The notes: generated by a model from the sequence alone, not told the origin. DNA of 7,058 nt from Marinilabilia sp. UBA5340 (GCA_002411085.1 DHQK01000243.1:9054-16111); one strand, 5' to 3'. Shown: positions 1 through 6,789, counted from the first letter of the stretch. Numbers and translations: made by a program.

Positions 1-12
1 GTTGAAAAGAGC

Positions 13-1029
13 TTATTGCTGTGTTTGTTCATGCATTTCTGAAGCATAGGTGGCTGTTTGTTGGTGATTATTACGAATAAATGCACCTTCCTCAGGAATT
101 TTTATTTTGTAAGTCTTTCCTCTGGAATTGGTCAGATGATCATCACGCAGCCATGGATTCAGATCTTTTAGCTCCTTATATGAAAGTCCGAAACCTTTGG
201 CGAAGCTGGCAAAATCGGAAACGGCACTGTCTACCTCCACTGTGTAGGTAGGTTCCATGTAGTAAAGATCTTTTTCTTTTACATGAAAGCCATAAACAAC
301 CGGGTTTTCAAGAATTTCTTTGATGGCGATGATCCGAAAAACATATCGCCCCGTCTCTTCATTTAAAAGTAAATCGTAATAATTATTGGTTTGCTGTCTG
401 TCCAGTTGTCTGATCACATGGCTTCTACCAGCATTGTAAGCAGCAGCAGCCAACGTCCAGCTGCCAAATTTTTCGTAGCTGCTTTTTAGAAATCGGCATG
501 CAGCGGCAGTGGCTTTCTCCACATGGTATCTTTCGTCCACCTGGCTATTGATCTCCAGACCATAATCATTGCCTGCTCCTTTCATAAATTGCCAGGGGCC
601 GGCCGCTCCTGCCGGAGAAACCGCACGAATAATCAGTGCGCTTTCGGCCAGCGCCAGGTATTTAAAATCATCAGGTACTCCTTCTTCTTTGAGAATAGGT
701 TCTATGAGGGGGAAATACTTGGCTGCTCTTTTAATAAACAGAAGTGTTTGCGACTGCCAATAGGTATTTACCAGTAATTCCCGATCCAGACTTTCCCGTA
801 TGTATGAACGCTCAATGGGAACCGGCTCTCCGGCGAAAGTAGGATTCTCGGGTACCGGCAGGGAAAAGATGTTGTATTCTTCCTGAAATAGTTCAAGGTG
901 CGAAGGATCGGGACTTTGTTTTTCCGGTTCAGCCGAGTAGGTGAAAAGCCCCCATGCAAAGACAGCTGCAATGGCCAAAAAACTTCCTGATAAAAATTTG
1001 AATGCTTTGAGTTGATTCCTGGTAGTCAT
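13..1029 (-). CDS. Membrane-anchored or secreted lytic transglycosylase (SLT domain, MltD-like) with C-terminal LysM-like region
   Basis: This is a 338-residue murein lytic transglycosylase that would cleave glycan strands of peptidoglycan in the periplasm. A hydrophobic segment at about residues 8-31 acts as a signal peptide or N-terminal anchor; no lipobox cysteine is seen. The SLT (goose-lysozyme-like) domain spans about residues 90-245. It has the catalytic Glu in LALAES (E129), then SPAGAAGPWQFM (138-149) and AYNAGR (197-202), the classic family 1 motifs. Residues about 261-312 (from YTVEVDSAV to KIKIPEEG) resemble a degenerate LysM wall-binding module. The frame is open to a TTG at 1074, but that codon lies inside a -7 promoter box. 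The ATG at 1029 has AAGGG at 1041-1037 with a 7-nt spacer and begins just before the signal segment. A terminator separates the gene from the rnf operon, so it is probably an independent unit. The exact transglycosylase subfamily is not certain. Confidence 0.9.
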   Translation of the reverse strand: MTTRNQLKAFKFLSGSFLAIAAVFAWGLFTYSAEPEKQSPDPSHLELFQEEYNIFSLPVPENPTFAGEPVPIERSYIRESLDRELLVNTYWQSQTLLFIKRAAKYFPLIEPILKEEGVPDDFKYLALAESALIIRAVSPAGAAGPWQFMKGAGNDYGLEINSQVDERYHVEKATAAACRFLKSSYEKFGSWTLAAAAYNAGRSHVIRQLDRQQTNNYYDLLLNEETGRYVFRIIAIKEILENPVVYGFHVKEKDLYYMEPTYTVEVDSAVSDFASFAKGFGLSYKELKDLNPWLRDDHLTNSRGKTYKIKIPEEGAFIRNNHQQTATYASEMHEQTQQ

Positions 1030-1036
1030 GTTCTTT

Positions 1037-1041
1037 CCCTT
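1037..1041 (-). promoter_or_regulatory. Ribosome binding site of the lytic transglycosylase
   Basis: AAGGG lies 7 nt upstream of the ATG at 1029. It supports this start over the in-frame TTG at 1074. Confidence 0.55.
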
Positions 1042-1071
1042 CAAATCTGTTTCGACAATGTTTGAATACCG

Positions 1072-1079
1072 CAAATATA
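1072..1079 (-). promoter_or_regulatory. Bacteroidota-type -7 box for the lytic transglycosylase gene
   Basis: TATATTTG on the minus strand is a perfect match to TAnnTTTG, the -7 element of Bacteroidota housekeeping promoters. It lies just downstream of the rnf terminator and about 43 nt before the ATG at 1029, implying a leader of roughly 40 nt. The expected TTG/TTTG -33 element is not well placed: the nearest TTTG (1097-1094) leaves only a 14-nt spacer, against about 19-21 expected. The call therefore rests on the -7 box and its position. Confidence 0.5.
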
Positions 1080-1094
1080 ATCCAATTCACGGAC

Positions 1095-1132
1095 AAAAAA
1101 AGCTTGCAACGTAGTTTACGCTGCAAGCTTTT
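1095..1132 (-). terminator. Intrinsic terminator of the rnf operon
   Basis: A 16-bp stem (arms 1132-1117 and 1113-1098) with a 3-nt loop is followed on the minus strand by seven T residues (1101-1095), partly shared with the stem base. The only non-Watson-Crick position, 1121/1109, is a G-U pair in minus-strand RNA but a C-A mismatch in plus-strand RNA. The run of T residues is also better on the minus side. Both facts indicate termination of transcription coming from rnfA, whose stop codon lies about 30 nt before the stem. Confidence 0.88.
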
Positions 1133-1160
1133 ATATGTTTCCGAAAAGTAGCTTTTTTTA

Positions 1161-1733
1161 TTATACCAGTCCGGCAAATCCCATAAATGCCATAGCAAGT
1201 AATCCTGCTACAACTAGTGCAATGGGCGCACCCTGCATCCCTTTGGGTACGTTGACCAGATCAAGCTGTTCACGGATGCCGGCAAAGGTGACGAGTGCCA
1301 GTCCGAAACCGAGCGCTGAGGCACCGGAAAAAACGACTGCTTCCACAAGGTTGTAATCGCGGCTGACAGTCATGATGGCTACCCCCAGAATGGCACAGTT
1401 GGTAGTGATCAGCGGTAGGAAGACTCCCAAAGCCTGATAGAGCGGAGGGCTTACTTTTTTCAAAACAATTTCTACCAACTGCACAAGTGCGGCAATGACC
1501 AGAATAAACGAGATGGTCTGTAGAAATGTGATGTTAAACGCTTCCAGTATGAATTCCTGAATAAAATAGGTGACAATGGTTGCAATAACCATTACAAAGG
1601 TGACGGCTCCGGTCATGCCGATTCCGGTAGAAATCTTTTTAGATACTCCCAGGAAAGGACAAATTCCAAGAAACTGGCTCAGCACAATGTTGTTGACAAA
1701 TATGGCTGATATGATAATGATAAAATAAGTCAT
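1161..1733 (-). CDS. rnfA: Rnf electron transport complex subunit A (membrane, Fe-S ligand)
   Basis: RnfA is one of two paralogous small membrane subunits (RnfA and RnfE, related to NqrE and NqrD). They are packed in inverted topology in the inner membrane and together hold an Fe-S cluster in the middle of the bilayer. The protein has 190 residues, close to the usual 190-195, and about six hydrophobic segments. It keeps both conserved cysteines: C25 in GICPFLG and C113 in TTNCAILG. The motif FLPLITTNC and the Gly-rich stretch GASALGFGLAL (137-147) are typical. The start ATG at 1733 matches the family N-terminus. It is preceded only by an AT-rich, weak ribosome binding region in the 46-nt gap after rnfE, the widest gap in the operon. 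It is the last gene before the terminator. RnfA and RnfE can be told apart here by the short N-terminus of RnfA and its closer fit to NqrE. Confidence 0.96.
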   Translation of the reverse strand: MTYFIIIISAIFVNNIVLSQFLGICPFLGVSKKISTGIGMTGAVTFVMVIATIVTYFIQEFILEAFNITFLQTISFILVIAALVQLVEIVLKKVSPPLYQALGVFLPLITTNCAILGVAIMTVSRDYNLVEAVVFSGASALGFGLALVTFAGIREQLDLVNVPKGMQGAPIALVVAGLLAMAFMGFAGLV

Positions 1734-1779
1734 GATATTTTCTTTTTATCAACTACTGACTAAAACGATGGACTTTTTC

Positions 1780-2364
1780 TCAGACTTTTCTTACTTTATT
1801 GATGAACGCAGTTAGGTATCCCAGTGCGATAAATGCTCCCGGAGCAAGTACGAAAATTAGCATCCCGTAACTTTCGGAATAGAGTGAAAGTCCGAATATT
1901 TTCCCACTTCCCAGAAATTCGCGAATGGCGCCCAGCATCGTCAAAGCCATAGAGAAACCAAGTCCCATTCCTAATCCGTCAATGATGGAAGATCCCAGAG
2001 CATTTTTAGAGGCGAAAGCTTCTGCACGTCCCAGTACCAAACAGTTTACCACAATCAGAGGAATGAACAAGCCCAAGGCTTCGAAAAGTGCCGGGATGTA
2101 GGCTTGCATTACCATCTCCACGATGGTCACAAAAGAAGCAATGATGACAATAAACGCCGGGATACGCACTTTGTCGGGAATAAAGTCTTTTACCAGTGCA
2201 ACCACGATATTTGACATCACCAAAACGAAAGTGGTGGCTAATCCCATTCCCAGCCCGTTGATGGCTGATGAGGTTACTCCAAGAGTTGGGCACATCCCCA
2301 GCAACATTACAAATACCGGGTTGTCCTTAAAAAATCCTTTGCTGAAATTTTTCCATTGATTCAT
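1780..2364 (-). CDS. rnfE: Rnf electron transport complex subunit E (membrane, Fe-S ligand)
   Basis: RnfE is the partner of RnfA (NqrD family) and supplies the other pair of cysteines for the intramembrane Fe-S cluster that carries electrons across the bilayer. The protein has 194 residues, of normal or slightly short length, with about six membrane segments. C25 lies in GMCPTLGV and C108 in VVNCLVLGR; the RAEAFAS sequence that follows the second cysteine is diagnostic of RnfE/NqrD. The N-terminus (MNQWKNFSKGFFKDNPVFV) also fits the family. The ATG overlaps the rnfG stop codon as ATGA, which suggests translational coupling. A near-perfect Shine-Dalgarno sequence (AAGGAGG, 2377-2371) sits inside the rnfG coding end. 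The protein ends in NKVRKV. Confidence 0.96.
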   Translation of the reverse strand: MNQWKNFSKGFFKDNPVFVMLLGMCPTLGVTSSAINGLGMGLATTFVLVMSNIVVALVKDFIPDKVRIPAFIVIIASFVTIVEMVMQAYIPALFEALGLFIPLIVVNCLVLGRAEAFASKNALGSSIIDGLGMGLGFSMALTMLGAIREFLGSGKIFGLSLYSESYGMLIFVLAPGAFIALGYLTAFINKVRKV

Positions 2365-3071
2365 TGGGTACCTCCTTCCTGAGCGTCATTATTTTTTGTG
2401 GTGGCAGAGCTATAGGCATCTGCATTTTTGTTATAAGTGGCCCATGCTTTCTGTACGGCATCCAGAAAAGCCCTGGAGCTGATGGTCGCTGCTGTTATGG
2501 CATCAATGTCTCCGCCATCTTTTGAAACTGTCAGGTCTGTTTTTGACGGATCAACCCCCACTATACTGGTATTTCCGCCACCTGCATCACTTTTGATTCC
2601 ATAAAGCCAGTTGGCAAACGCATTTCCCGATGCCCCTGATTCTTCCTCATCTGAGGGTTTAAACCAGGTGGCCATTTTGGTTCCCAATCCCGGCGTTTCT
2701 TTGTGCTCCAGCACTGCATAGTTTTTGATGGTTCCATCAGGCAAAATACCAACCATGATTTTCACATCTCCGCTAAAGCCTTTGTGGCTTACGCTTTCTA
2801 TGGCAACGCCTACATTTACGCCATCTTTTTTGGCCGGGAAAACTTTTAGTGAGTCGCCTCCTTCAGCAGCAATTTTGTACATTTCCTGCCCGGGGTTGTT
2901 GTCAAACTCAGGAACTACCATCTGAATGGCTTCCTGTTGTTTCTGTTCTTTGGCCGCCGAGATGGGACCGGCGGTCAGTTTGTATATGTATCCCAATGAG
3001 GCACCTGCTATCAAGGTGATGACAATCAGGGTGATTGCCATATTGGGAAGTGTCGATTCTTTTTTGCCCAT
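2361..3071 (-). CDS. rnfG: Rnf electron transport complex subunit G (periplasmic FMN-binding protein)
   Basis: RnfG is a single-span membrane protein whose periplasmic FMN-binding domain (shared with NqrC) carries FMN bound covalently to a threonine. It passes electrons within the Rnf complex. The protein has 236 residues. A membrane segment lies at about 11-31, and the FMN-binding domain at about 83-210 includes ETPGLG (125-130). The attachment site reads DAITAATISS (190-199) with acceptor Thr at T196. The usual motif is D-x-x-S/T-G-A-T, so the glycine is replaced by alanine (A194). The Ser that normally follows (S198/S199) and Asp190 are kept. The polar tail after about residue 214 (NKNADAYSSATTKNNDAQ) looks disordered. 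The gene starts 14 nt after the rnfD stop, with no clear Shine-Dalgarno sequence, and overlaps rnfE by 4 nt. FMN attachment requires ApbE, which is not encoded in this window. Confidence 0.95.
   Translation of the reverse strand: MGKKESTLPNMAITLIVITLIAGASLGYIYKLTAGPISAAKEQKQQEAIQMVVPEFDNNPGQEMYKIAAEGGDSLKVFPAKKDGVNVGVAIESVSHKGFSGDVKIMVGILPDGTIKNYAVLEHKETPGLGTKMATWFKPSDEEESGASGNAFANWLYGIKSDAGGGNTSIVGVDPSKTDLTVSKDGGDIDAITAATISSRAFLDAVQKAWATYNKNADAYSSATTKNNDAQEGGTQ
2371..2377 (-). promoter_or_regulatory. Strong Shine-Dalgarno sequence of rnfE inside rnfG
   Basis: AAGGAGG with a 6-nt spacer to the rnfE ATG. It is encoded within the last codons of rnfG, giving the EGGTQ tail. The other genes of this operon have weak or no Shine-Dalgarno sequence, except rnfB (GGAG) and the RseC-like gene (AAGGG). 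Confidence 0.7.
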
Positions 3072-3085
3072 TACAATCGTTCTGT

Positions 3086-4102
3086 TTATTGTTTTTGAAC
3101 TTTTACTGCCTTGACCTTTTCACCAAACCGCTTGGGTTTCATATATCTGTCGATGAGTGGCACAAATGCATTCATGATGAGAATGGCAAATGAGACACCC
3201 TCTGGATAGGATCCGTAAACTCTGATGAGGACCGTAATTACACCTATTCCTGCACCGTAAAGTATCATTCCTTTCCTTGACATGGGAGAACTTACATAAT
3301 CCGTGGCCATAAAAAAGGCTCCCAGTAATACTCCTCCGGTGAGGATATGGAAAAGCGGCCCTGTATAGTTTTCAGGACTAATGATATTCAAAATGCCGGT
3401 GAAAATGGCGATTGATGCAATGACGCTGACCGGTATATGCCAGGTAATAATTTTACGCCACAATAGATAGATGCCTCCAAGTACCAGTGCAATACCTGCT
3501 ACTTCTCCGGCACTTCCTCCCATATTTCCCATGAAAAGATTCAGGTAGGAAGGAATTTCACTCATTAATTCTGAAACTGAAGAGCCGGAAGCCAGACCTT
3601 CTTTGATTACGGACAATGGGGTGGCCCCGGTGGTGGCATCCAGGTACTGGAACCGCGATTCAACCGGAACGGGCCAACTGGTCATTTGCACAGGAAAGGA
3701 AATCAGCAGAAATACCCGACCTACCAGAGCCGGGTTAAAAGGATTGTTTCCTATTCCGCCAAAAGACATTTTTCCAATTCCAATTGCTACAGCGGCACCA
3801 ATAATAATCAGTCCGACGGGAATGTTGGTGGGCAGATTAAATGCCAACAACAGACCTGTAACGGCCGCCGATCCGTCTGAAATGGATGGCGTGGTCTTCA
3901 TAAGGTATTTTTGAATGATCCACTCAAACAATACACAGGCGGCAACAGCTGTGAGGGTGACTATCAGCGCTCCAAGGCCAAAGTACCACAGAGAGGCCAG
4001 CAGAGCCGGTACGAGTGCTATAATTACTCCATACATGTTCTTAGGCACAGAGTCGCCACTGTGAACATGCGGGGATGGAGATACAACTAACTTTTGGTTC
4101 AT
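3086..4102 (-). CDS. rnfD: Rnf electron transport complex subunit D (membrane, covalent FMN)
   Basis: RnfD (NqrB family) is the large membrane subunit that carries covalent FMN and is thought to form the ion pathway. The protein has 338 residues with roughly nine to ten hydrophobic segments. Conserved features are SPSPHVHSG near the N-terminus (8-16), SDGSAAVTGLLLAFNLP (75-91), GGIGNNPFNPALVGR (115-129) and the flavinylation motif DATTGAT (155-161), with T161 as the FMN acceptor. The C-terminal YPEGVSFAILIMNAF and the LIDRYMKPKRFG ending are typical. The start ATG at 4102 lies 18 nt after the rnfC stop. No Shine-Dalgarno sequence is visible, so translation may depend on coupling or on an AT-rich leader. 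The motif here is canonical, in contrast to that of RnfG. Confidence 0.97.
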   Translation of the reverse strand: MNQKLVVSPSPHVHSGDSVPKNMYGVIIALVPALLASLWYFGLGALIVTLTAVAACVLFEWIIQKYLMKTTPSISDGSAAVTGLLLAFNLPTNIPVGLIIIGAAVAIGIGKMSFGGIGNNPFNPALVGRVFLLISFPVQMTSWPVPVESRFQYLDATTGATPLSVIKEGLASGSSVSELMSEIPSYLNLFMGNMGGSAGEVAGIALVLGGIYLLWRKIITWHIPVSVIASIAIFTGILNIISPENYTGPLFHILTGGVLLGAFFMATDYVSSPMSRKGMILYGAGIGVITVLIRVYGSYPEGVSFAILIMNAFVPLIDRYMKPKRFGEKVKAVKVQKQ

Positions 4103-4120
4103 TTTATAGGATGCTTTGTA

Positions 4121-5449
4121 TTAGTTTCTGTTTCGGATGATTTGTCCCACTTTTCCTTTACCAAGGCGTATATAGTCGAGCAGAGGACGGTTGGCCGGGC
4201 AGGTGAAGCTGCAGGAGCCGCACTCAATACAATCCATAATATTGTCGCTTTCAGCCCTGTCGAGTAGTTCTTTTTCAGTTTCAATCATCAACAGGTAAGG
4301 CTCAAGGCCCATAGGACAAGCAGAGATACATTTGCCACAGCGAATGCAGTTTTCTACCGGCTTGCGATGTGCCTCTTCGTGCGGAAGCACCAAAATTCCT
4401 GAGCTACCTTTTGTTACCGGCACTTCCAGATTTGTAAGGGCTTTTCCCATCATGGGGCCGCCACCTATCACCTTGCCGGTATTGTCAGGAAGTCCGCCTG
4501 CCGCTTCAATCAGTTGGCTTACGGGCGTCCCTATTCGGACCAGGAAATTGGATGGTTTACTGATGCCTGGGCCAGTAACGGTGATAACTCTTTCGATTAA
4601 TGGCTTATTTTTTTGAACAGCTTCATAAACAGCCAACGTAGTTCCAACATTCTGGACCACTGCACCTACTTCGATGGGGAGTTTTCCGGAAGGAACCTGA
4701 CGACCGATGGTCGCATCAATCAATTGTTTTTCGCCACCTTGCGGATATTGAACCTTTAGGGGTTGGATTTCGATGCCACTTTCGTGTTGTACAAGTTTTT
4801 GAAGATGTTTGATGGCATCGGGTTTGTTATTTTCGATTCCTATTACAGCACGAGTTACATTCAGTGCTTTCATCAGAATCTTTACTCCGACGATCATTTC
4901 CTCACCTCTTTCCAGCATTACCCGGTGGTCACTGGTGAGATAAGGTTCGCATTCCACACCGTTAATTATTAGTACATCACATTTTTTGCCGGGAGGTGGT
5001 GAGAGCTTTACATGAGCCGGAAATGTGGCACCGCCCATCCCCACAATTCCCATTTCTCCGACTTTTTTAATAATTTCTTCGGAAGAAAGGGGGATGTCTG
5101 TTTTCAATGTTTCTGAGCGATCGATGGATTCATCCCAGTCGTCACCATCCACATCAATAATAACGGCAGGTTTACGATATCCTGAGGCATCTACTATTTC
5201 ATCAAGTTTAAAAACTTTACCGGAAACAGGCGAGTGAATATTGGCGGAAACAAAACCTCCTGTTTTGGCGATTACCTGACCCACTTTTACCAGGTCACCT
5301 TTTTTTACTTCAGTTTTTGCAGGGGCCCCGATATGCTGAGCCACCGGTACCGCAACTCTTTTTGGTAGAGGAAGCACTTCAATGCTTTTGCCGGCAGAAA
5401 TTTTGCGGTCGGCCGGATGAATACCTCCTATGGAAAATGTTTTAAGCAC
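4121..5449 (-). CDS. rnfC: Rnf electron transport complex subunit C (NADH/FMN-binding, two [4Fe-4S])
   Basis: RnfC is the peripheral cytoplasmic subunit that exchanges electrons with NAD+/NADH through FMN and two [4Fe-4S] clusters. The protein has 442 residues, the typical length outside Proteobacteria, which often carry a long repeat tail. In order it has an N-terminal barrel/biotinyl-like region (about 1-105, HSPVSGKV at 72-79), an FMN/NADH-binding fold (about 120-330) with GIVGMGGATFPAHVK (134-148), INGVECEPYLTSD (162-174) and QYPQGGEKQ (234-242), and a ferredoxin part. The cluster ligands are C368, C371, C374, C378 and C407, C410, C413, C417. The start codon is GTG at 5449. The encoded MLKTFSIGGIHPAD is the family N-terminus, and no ATG or TTG occurs in frame between this codon and the preceding in-frame stop, which is the rnfB stop itself. 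No clear Shine-Dalgarno sequence is seen. Confidence 0.97.
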   Translation of the reverse strand: MLKTFSIGGIHPADRKISAGKSIEVLPLPKRVAVPVAQHIGAPAKTEVKKGDLVKVGQVIAKTGGFVSANIHSPVSGKVFKLDEIVDASGYRKPAVIIDVDGDDWDESIDRSETLKTDIPLSSEEIIKKVGEMGIVGMGGATFPAHVKLSPPPGKKCDVLIINGVECEPYLTSDHRVMLERGEEMIVGVKILMKALNVTRAVIGIENNKPDAIKHLQKLVQHESGIEIQPLKVQYPQGGEKQLIDATIGRQVPSGKLPIEVGAVVQNVGTTLAVYEAVQKNKPLIERVITVTGPGISKPSNFLVRIGTPVSQLIEAAGGLPDNTGKVIGGGPMMGKALTNLEVPVTKGSSGILVLPHEEAHRKPVENCIRCGKCISACPMGLEPYLLMIETEKELLDRAESDNIMDCIECGSCSFTCPANRPLLDYIRLGKGKVGQIIRNRN

Positions 5450-5479
5450 GGTGATATTTTCTTTTAATGAACATCCAGA

Positions 5480-6355
5480 TTAATTACTGCTTTCGGGTGT
5501 GTTGACAGGAGCTTCCTTTTTCTCTGCTTTAGGTTTGCGCGGAGGGAAGTTAAGCTCGTGAATGGCATTGGTAGGACATTCGGGAACACACTTGCGACAC
5601 AATTTGCATTTGTCATAATCGATGTAAGCCAGATTGTTCTCCATGGTGATGGCATCAAAAGGACAAACTTTGACGCACTTACCACATCCAATGCAGGCAA
5701 CATTACAGGCCTTTTTGGCTACTGCTCCCTTGTCCTGATTAACGCAGCTGATAAATATACGACGACTCTTGGGCCCTTTTTTCCTGAGTTCAATGATGTC
5801 TTTGGGACAAGCATCTACGCAAGCACCACATGCTACACAGTTGTCTTCGATGATTACAGGTAAACCTGTTTCTTCATCCATGTACATGGCATCGAAATCA
5901 CAGGCTTCTACGCAATCTCCCAGCCCGTAACAGCCATAGGAACAGCCTGTTTCACCTCCATACAGTGCAGCAGCTACAGCGCATGAGGTGGCGCCTTCGT
6001 ATTCATTCAAGCGGGGGCGATTTTCACAGGTTCCGTTACAGCGCACAACGGCTACCATTGGGTCTGTTTTACCCACTTCTTTTCCAAGAATTCCTGCTAC
6101 TGTTGACATTACATCGGGGCCTCCCACCGGACAATTCAGGTCTGAAATGTCATCAGCTTTTACCAATGCTTCGGCAAAAGCACGACAGCCGGGAAATCCA
6201 CATCCTCCGCAATTGGCCGCCGGAAGAGCTTCTTCCACCTGGTCGATTCGCGGATCTTCAAAAACTTTAAATTTCTGGGAAGCCAGATAAAGTATTACTG
6301 CAGCCAGAGCACCAAGGCCTGCCAGCGTCAGTATGGTAATCAAAACAATACTCAT
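5480..6355 (-). CDS. rnfB: Rnf electron transport complex subunit B (ferredoxin-oxidising, multi-cluster)
   Basis: RnfB is the membrane-anchored, cytoplasm-facing subunit that accepts electrons from reduced ferredoxin. The protein has 291 residues, longer than the roughly 190-residue proteobacterial form and like the long form of Firmicutes and Thermotogae. A membrane segment at about 3-26 is followed by the Fe-S domain with C49, C52, C57 and C75. Next is a region with C106, C110, C125, C138, C142, C148 and C152, then ferredoxin motifs at C173/C176/C179/C183, C221/C224/C227/C231 and C250/C253/C256/C260, plus C204 and C217. That makes 25 cysteines, enough for about six [4Fe-4S] clusters. In the 142-152 motif the second ferredoxin cysteine is Leu145. 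A Pro/Lys-rich tail (271-291) ends the protein. The ATG at 6355 follows GGAG (6366-6363) by 7 nt and lies 4 nt after the RseC-like stop. Confidence 0.97.
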   Translation of the reverse strand: MSIVLITILTLAGLGALAAVILYLASQKFKVFEDPRIDQVEEALPAANCGGCGFPGCRAFAEALVKADDISDLNCPVGGPDVMSTVAGILGKEVGKTDPMVAVVRCNGTCENRPRLNEYEGATSCAVAAALYGGETGCSYGCYGLGDCVEACDFDAMYMDEETGLPVIIEDNCVACGACVDACPKDIIELRKKGPKSRRIFISCVNQDKGAVAKKACNVACIGCGKCVKVCPFDAITMENNLAYIDYDKCKLCRKCVPECPTNAIHELNFPPRKPKAEKKEAPVNTPESSN

Positions 6356-6359
6356 AACA

Positions 6360-6782
6360 CTACTCCGTAGATGGTTTTATGGTGAAAGAAAATGTTTTAA
6401 AAAACTTGTTGTTGAACAGTTTTATGATAAGAAAGTAAGGGACAAGTATTCCTAAAGCCAGCAGACCGGCGAGGTTTTCGTTATTGGTAAGGGTGTATGT
6501 GGCAATTAGGGTAGTCATCATCAGAAACAGGGGTAGAATATACGCCCACCATGCAGCCTGAAGTCCCAGTTTGCTTTCTCCAACCAGGGTGACTCTCTCG
6601 CCCGGAGCATAGTTGCGATCACAGCTGGCATCTATCAGCTTTTCCTGAAGATCTGCTGCAGTGCAAACGCCTTTGGCATGACATGAAGCACATGCTGACT
6701 GACTCAAAATGCGCACTCTTGCATGTTCACCATCAGCATGTTCTACAATGCCCTGGTGTTCTATTTGTTTCTTTTCTGACAT
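6360..6782 (-). CDS. rseC: RseC/MucC-family membrane protein (SoxR-reducing-system type)
   Basis: This is a 140-residue protein of the RseC/MucC family. In Escherichia coli, RseC acts with the Rsx (Rnf) complex in reducing SoxR and is also encoded beside rseA/rseB; its biochemical role is unknown. In Bacteroidota, family members commonly lead rnf operons, as here. The N-terminal part has the conserved cysteines C31, C34, C40 and C54, the first three in CASCHAKGVC, and probably binds metal or Fe-S or is redox-active (inference). Two membrane segments follow at about 78-98 and 103-123, with a short polar tail. The start is set at the ATG at 6782, which follows AAGGG (6794-6790) by 7 nt. An in-frame GTG at 6803 would add seven residues but falls in the -7 promoter box. 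The gene is 4 nt upstream of rnfB. No SoxR or sigma-E regulator gene is visible, so a role in Rnf assembly or maturation is the simplest reading. Confidence 0.87.
   Translation of the reverse strand: MSEKKQIEHQGIVEHADGEHARVRILSQSACASCHAKGVCTAADLQEKLIDASCDRNYAPGERVTLVGESKLGLQAAWWAYILPLFLMMTTLIATYTLTNNENLAGLLALGILVPYFLIIKLFNNKFFKTFSFTIKPSTE
6363..6366 (-). promoter_or_regulatory. Shine-Dalgarno sequence of rnfB
   Basis: GGAG lies 7 nt before the rnfB ATG and overlaps the last two codons (ACG GAG) of the RseC-like gene, suggesting coupled translation of the two genes. Confidence 0.6.
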
Positions 6783-6789
6783 TTTTTTA

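Noticed and set aside
523..777. Plus-strand open frames opposite the transglycosylase (also 569-763)
   Set aside because: They lie fully inside a well-supported minus-strand gene, and their translations show no domain and have shadow-like composition.
929..1198. Minus-strand open frame of 89 codons spanning the rnf terminator
   Set aside because: It runs through the end of rnfA, the terminator stem and the start of the transglycosylase in another frame. No ribosome site or family resemblance was seen.
3603..3914. Plus-strand open frame of 103 codons opposite rnfD
   Set aside because: Antisense shadow of conserved RnfD motifs (GGIGNN, DATTGAT region), with no independent support.
4099..4284. 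Minus-strand 61-codon frame overlapping the end of rnfC and start of rnfD
   Set aside because: Out-of-frame shadow of the RnfC C-terminal ferredoxin region.
5558..5863. Plus-strand open frames of about 100 codons opposite rnfB (also 5965-6270 and 5988-6290)
   Set aside because: Antisense to the Cys-rich RnfB coding sequence. They are explained by its codon composition, with no domains or start signals.
1161..6355. Possibility that this is an Nqr (Na+-NADH:quinone reductase) operon
   Set aside because: RnfB and the two-cluster RnfC are present, while NqrF and NqrA are absent. Subunits D, G, E and A are common to both families but fit Rnf in this context.
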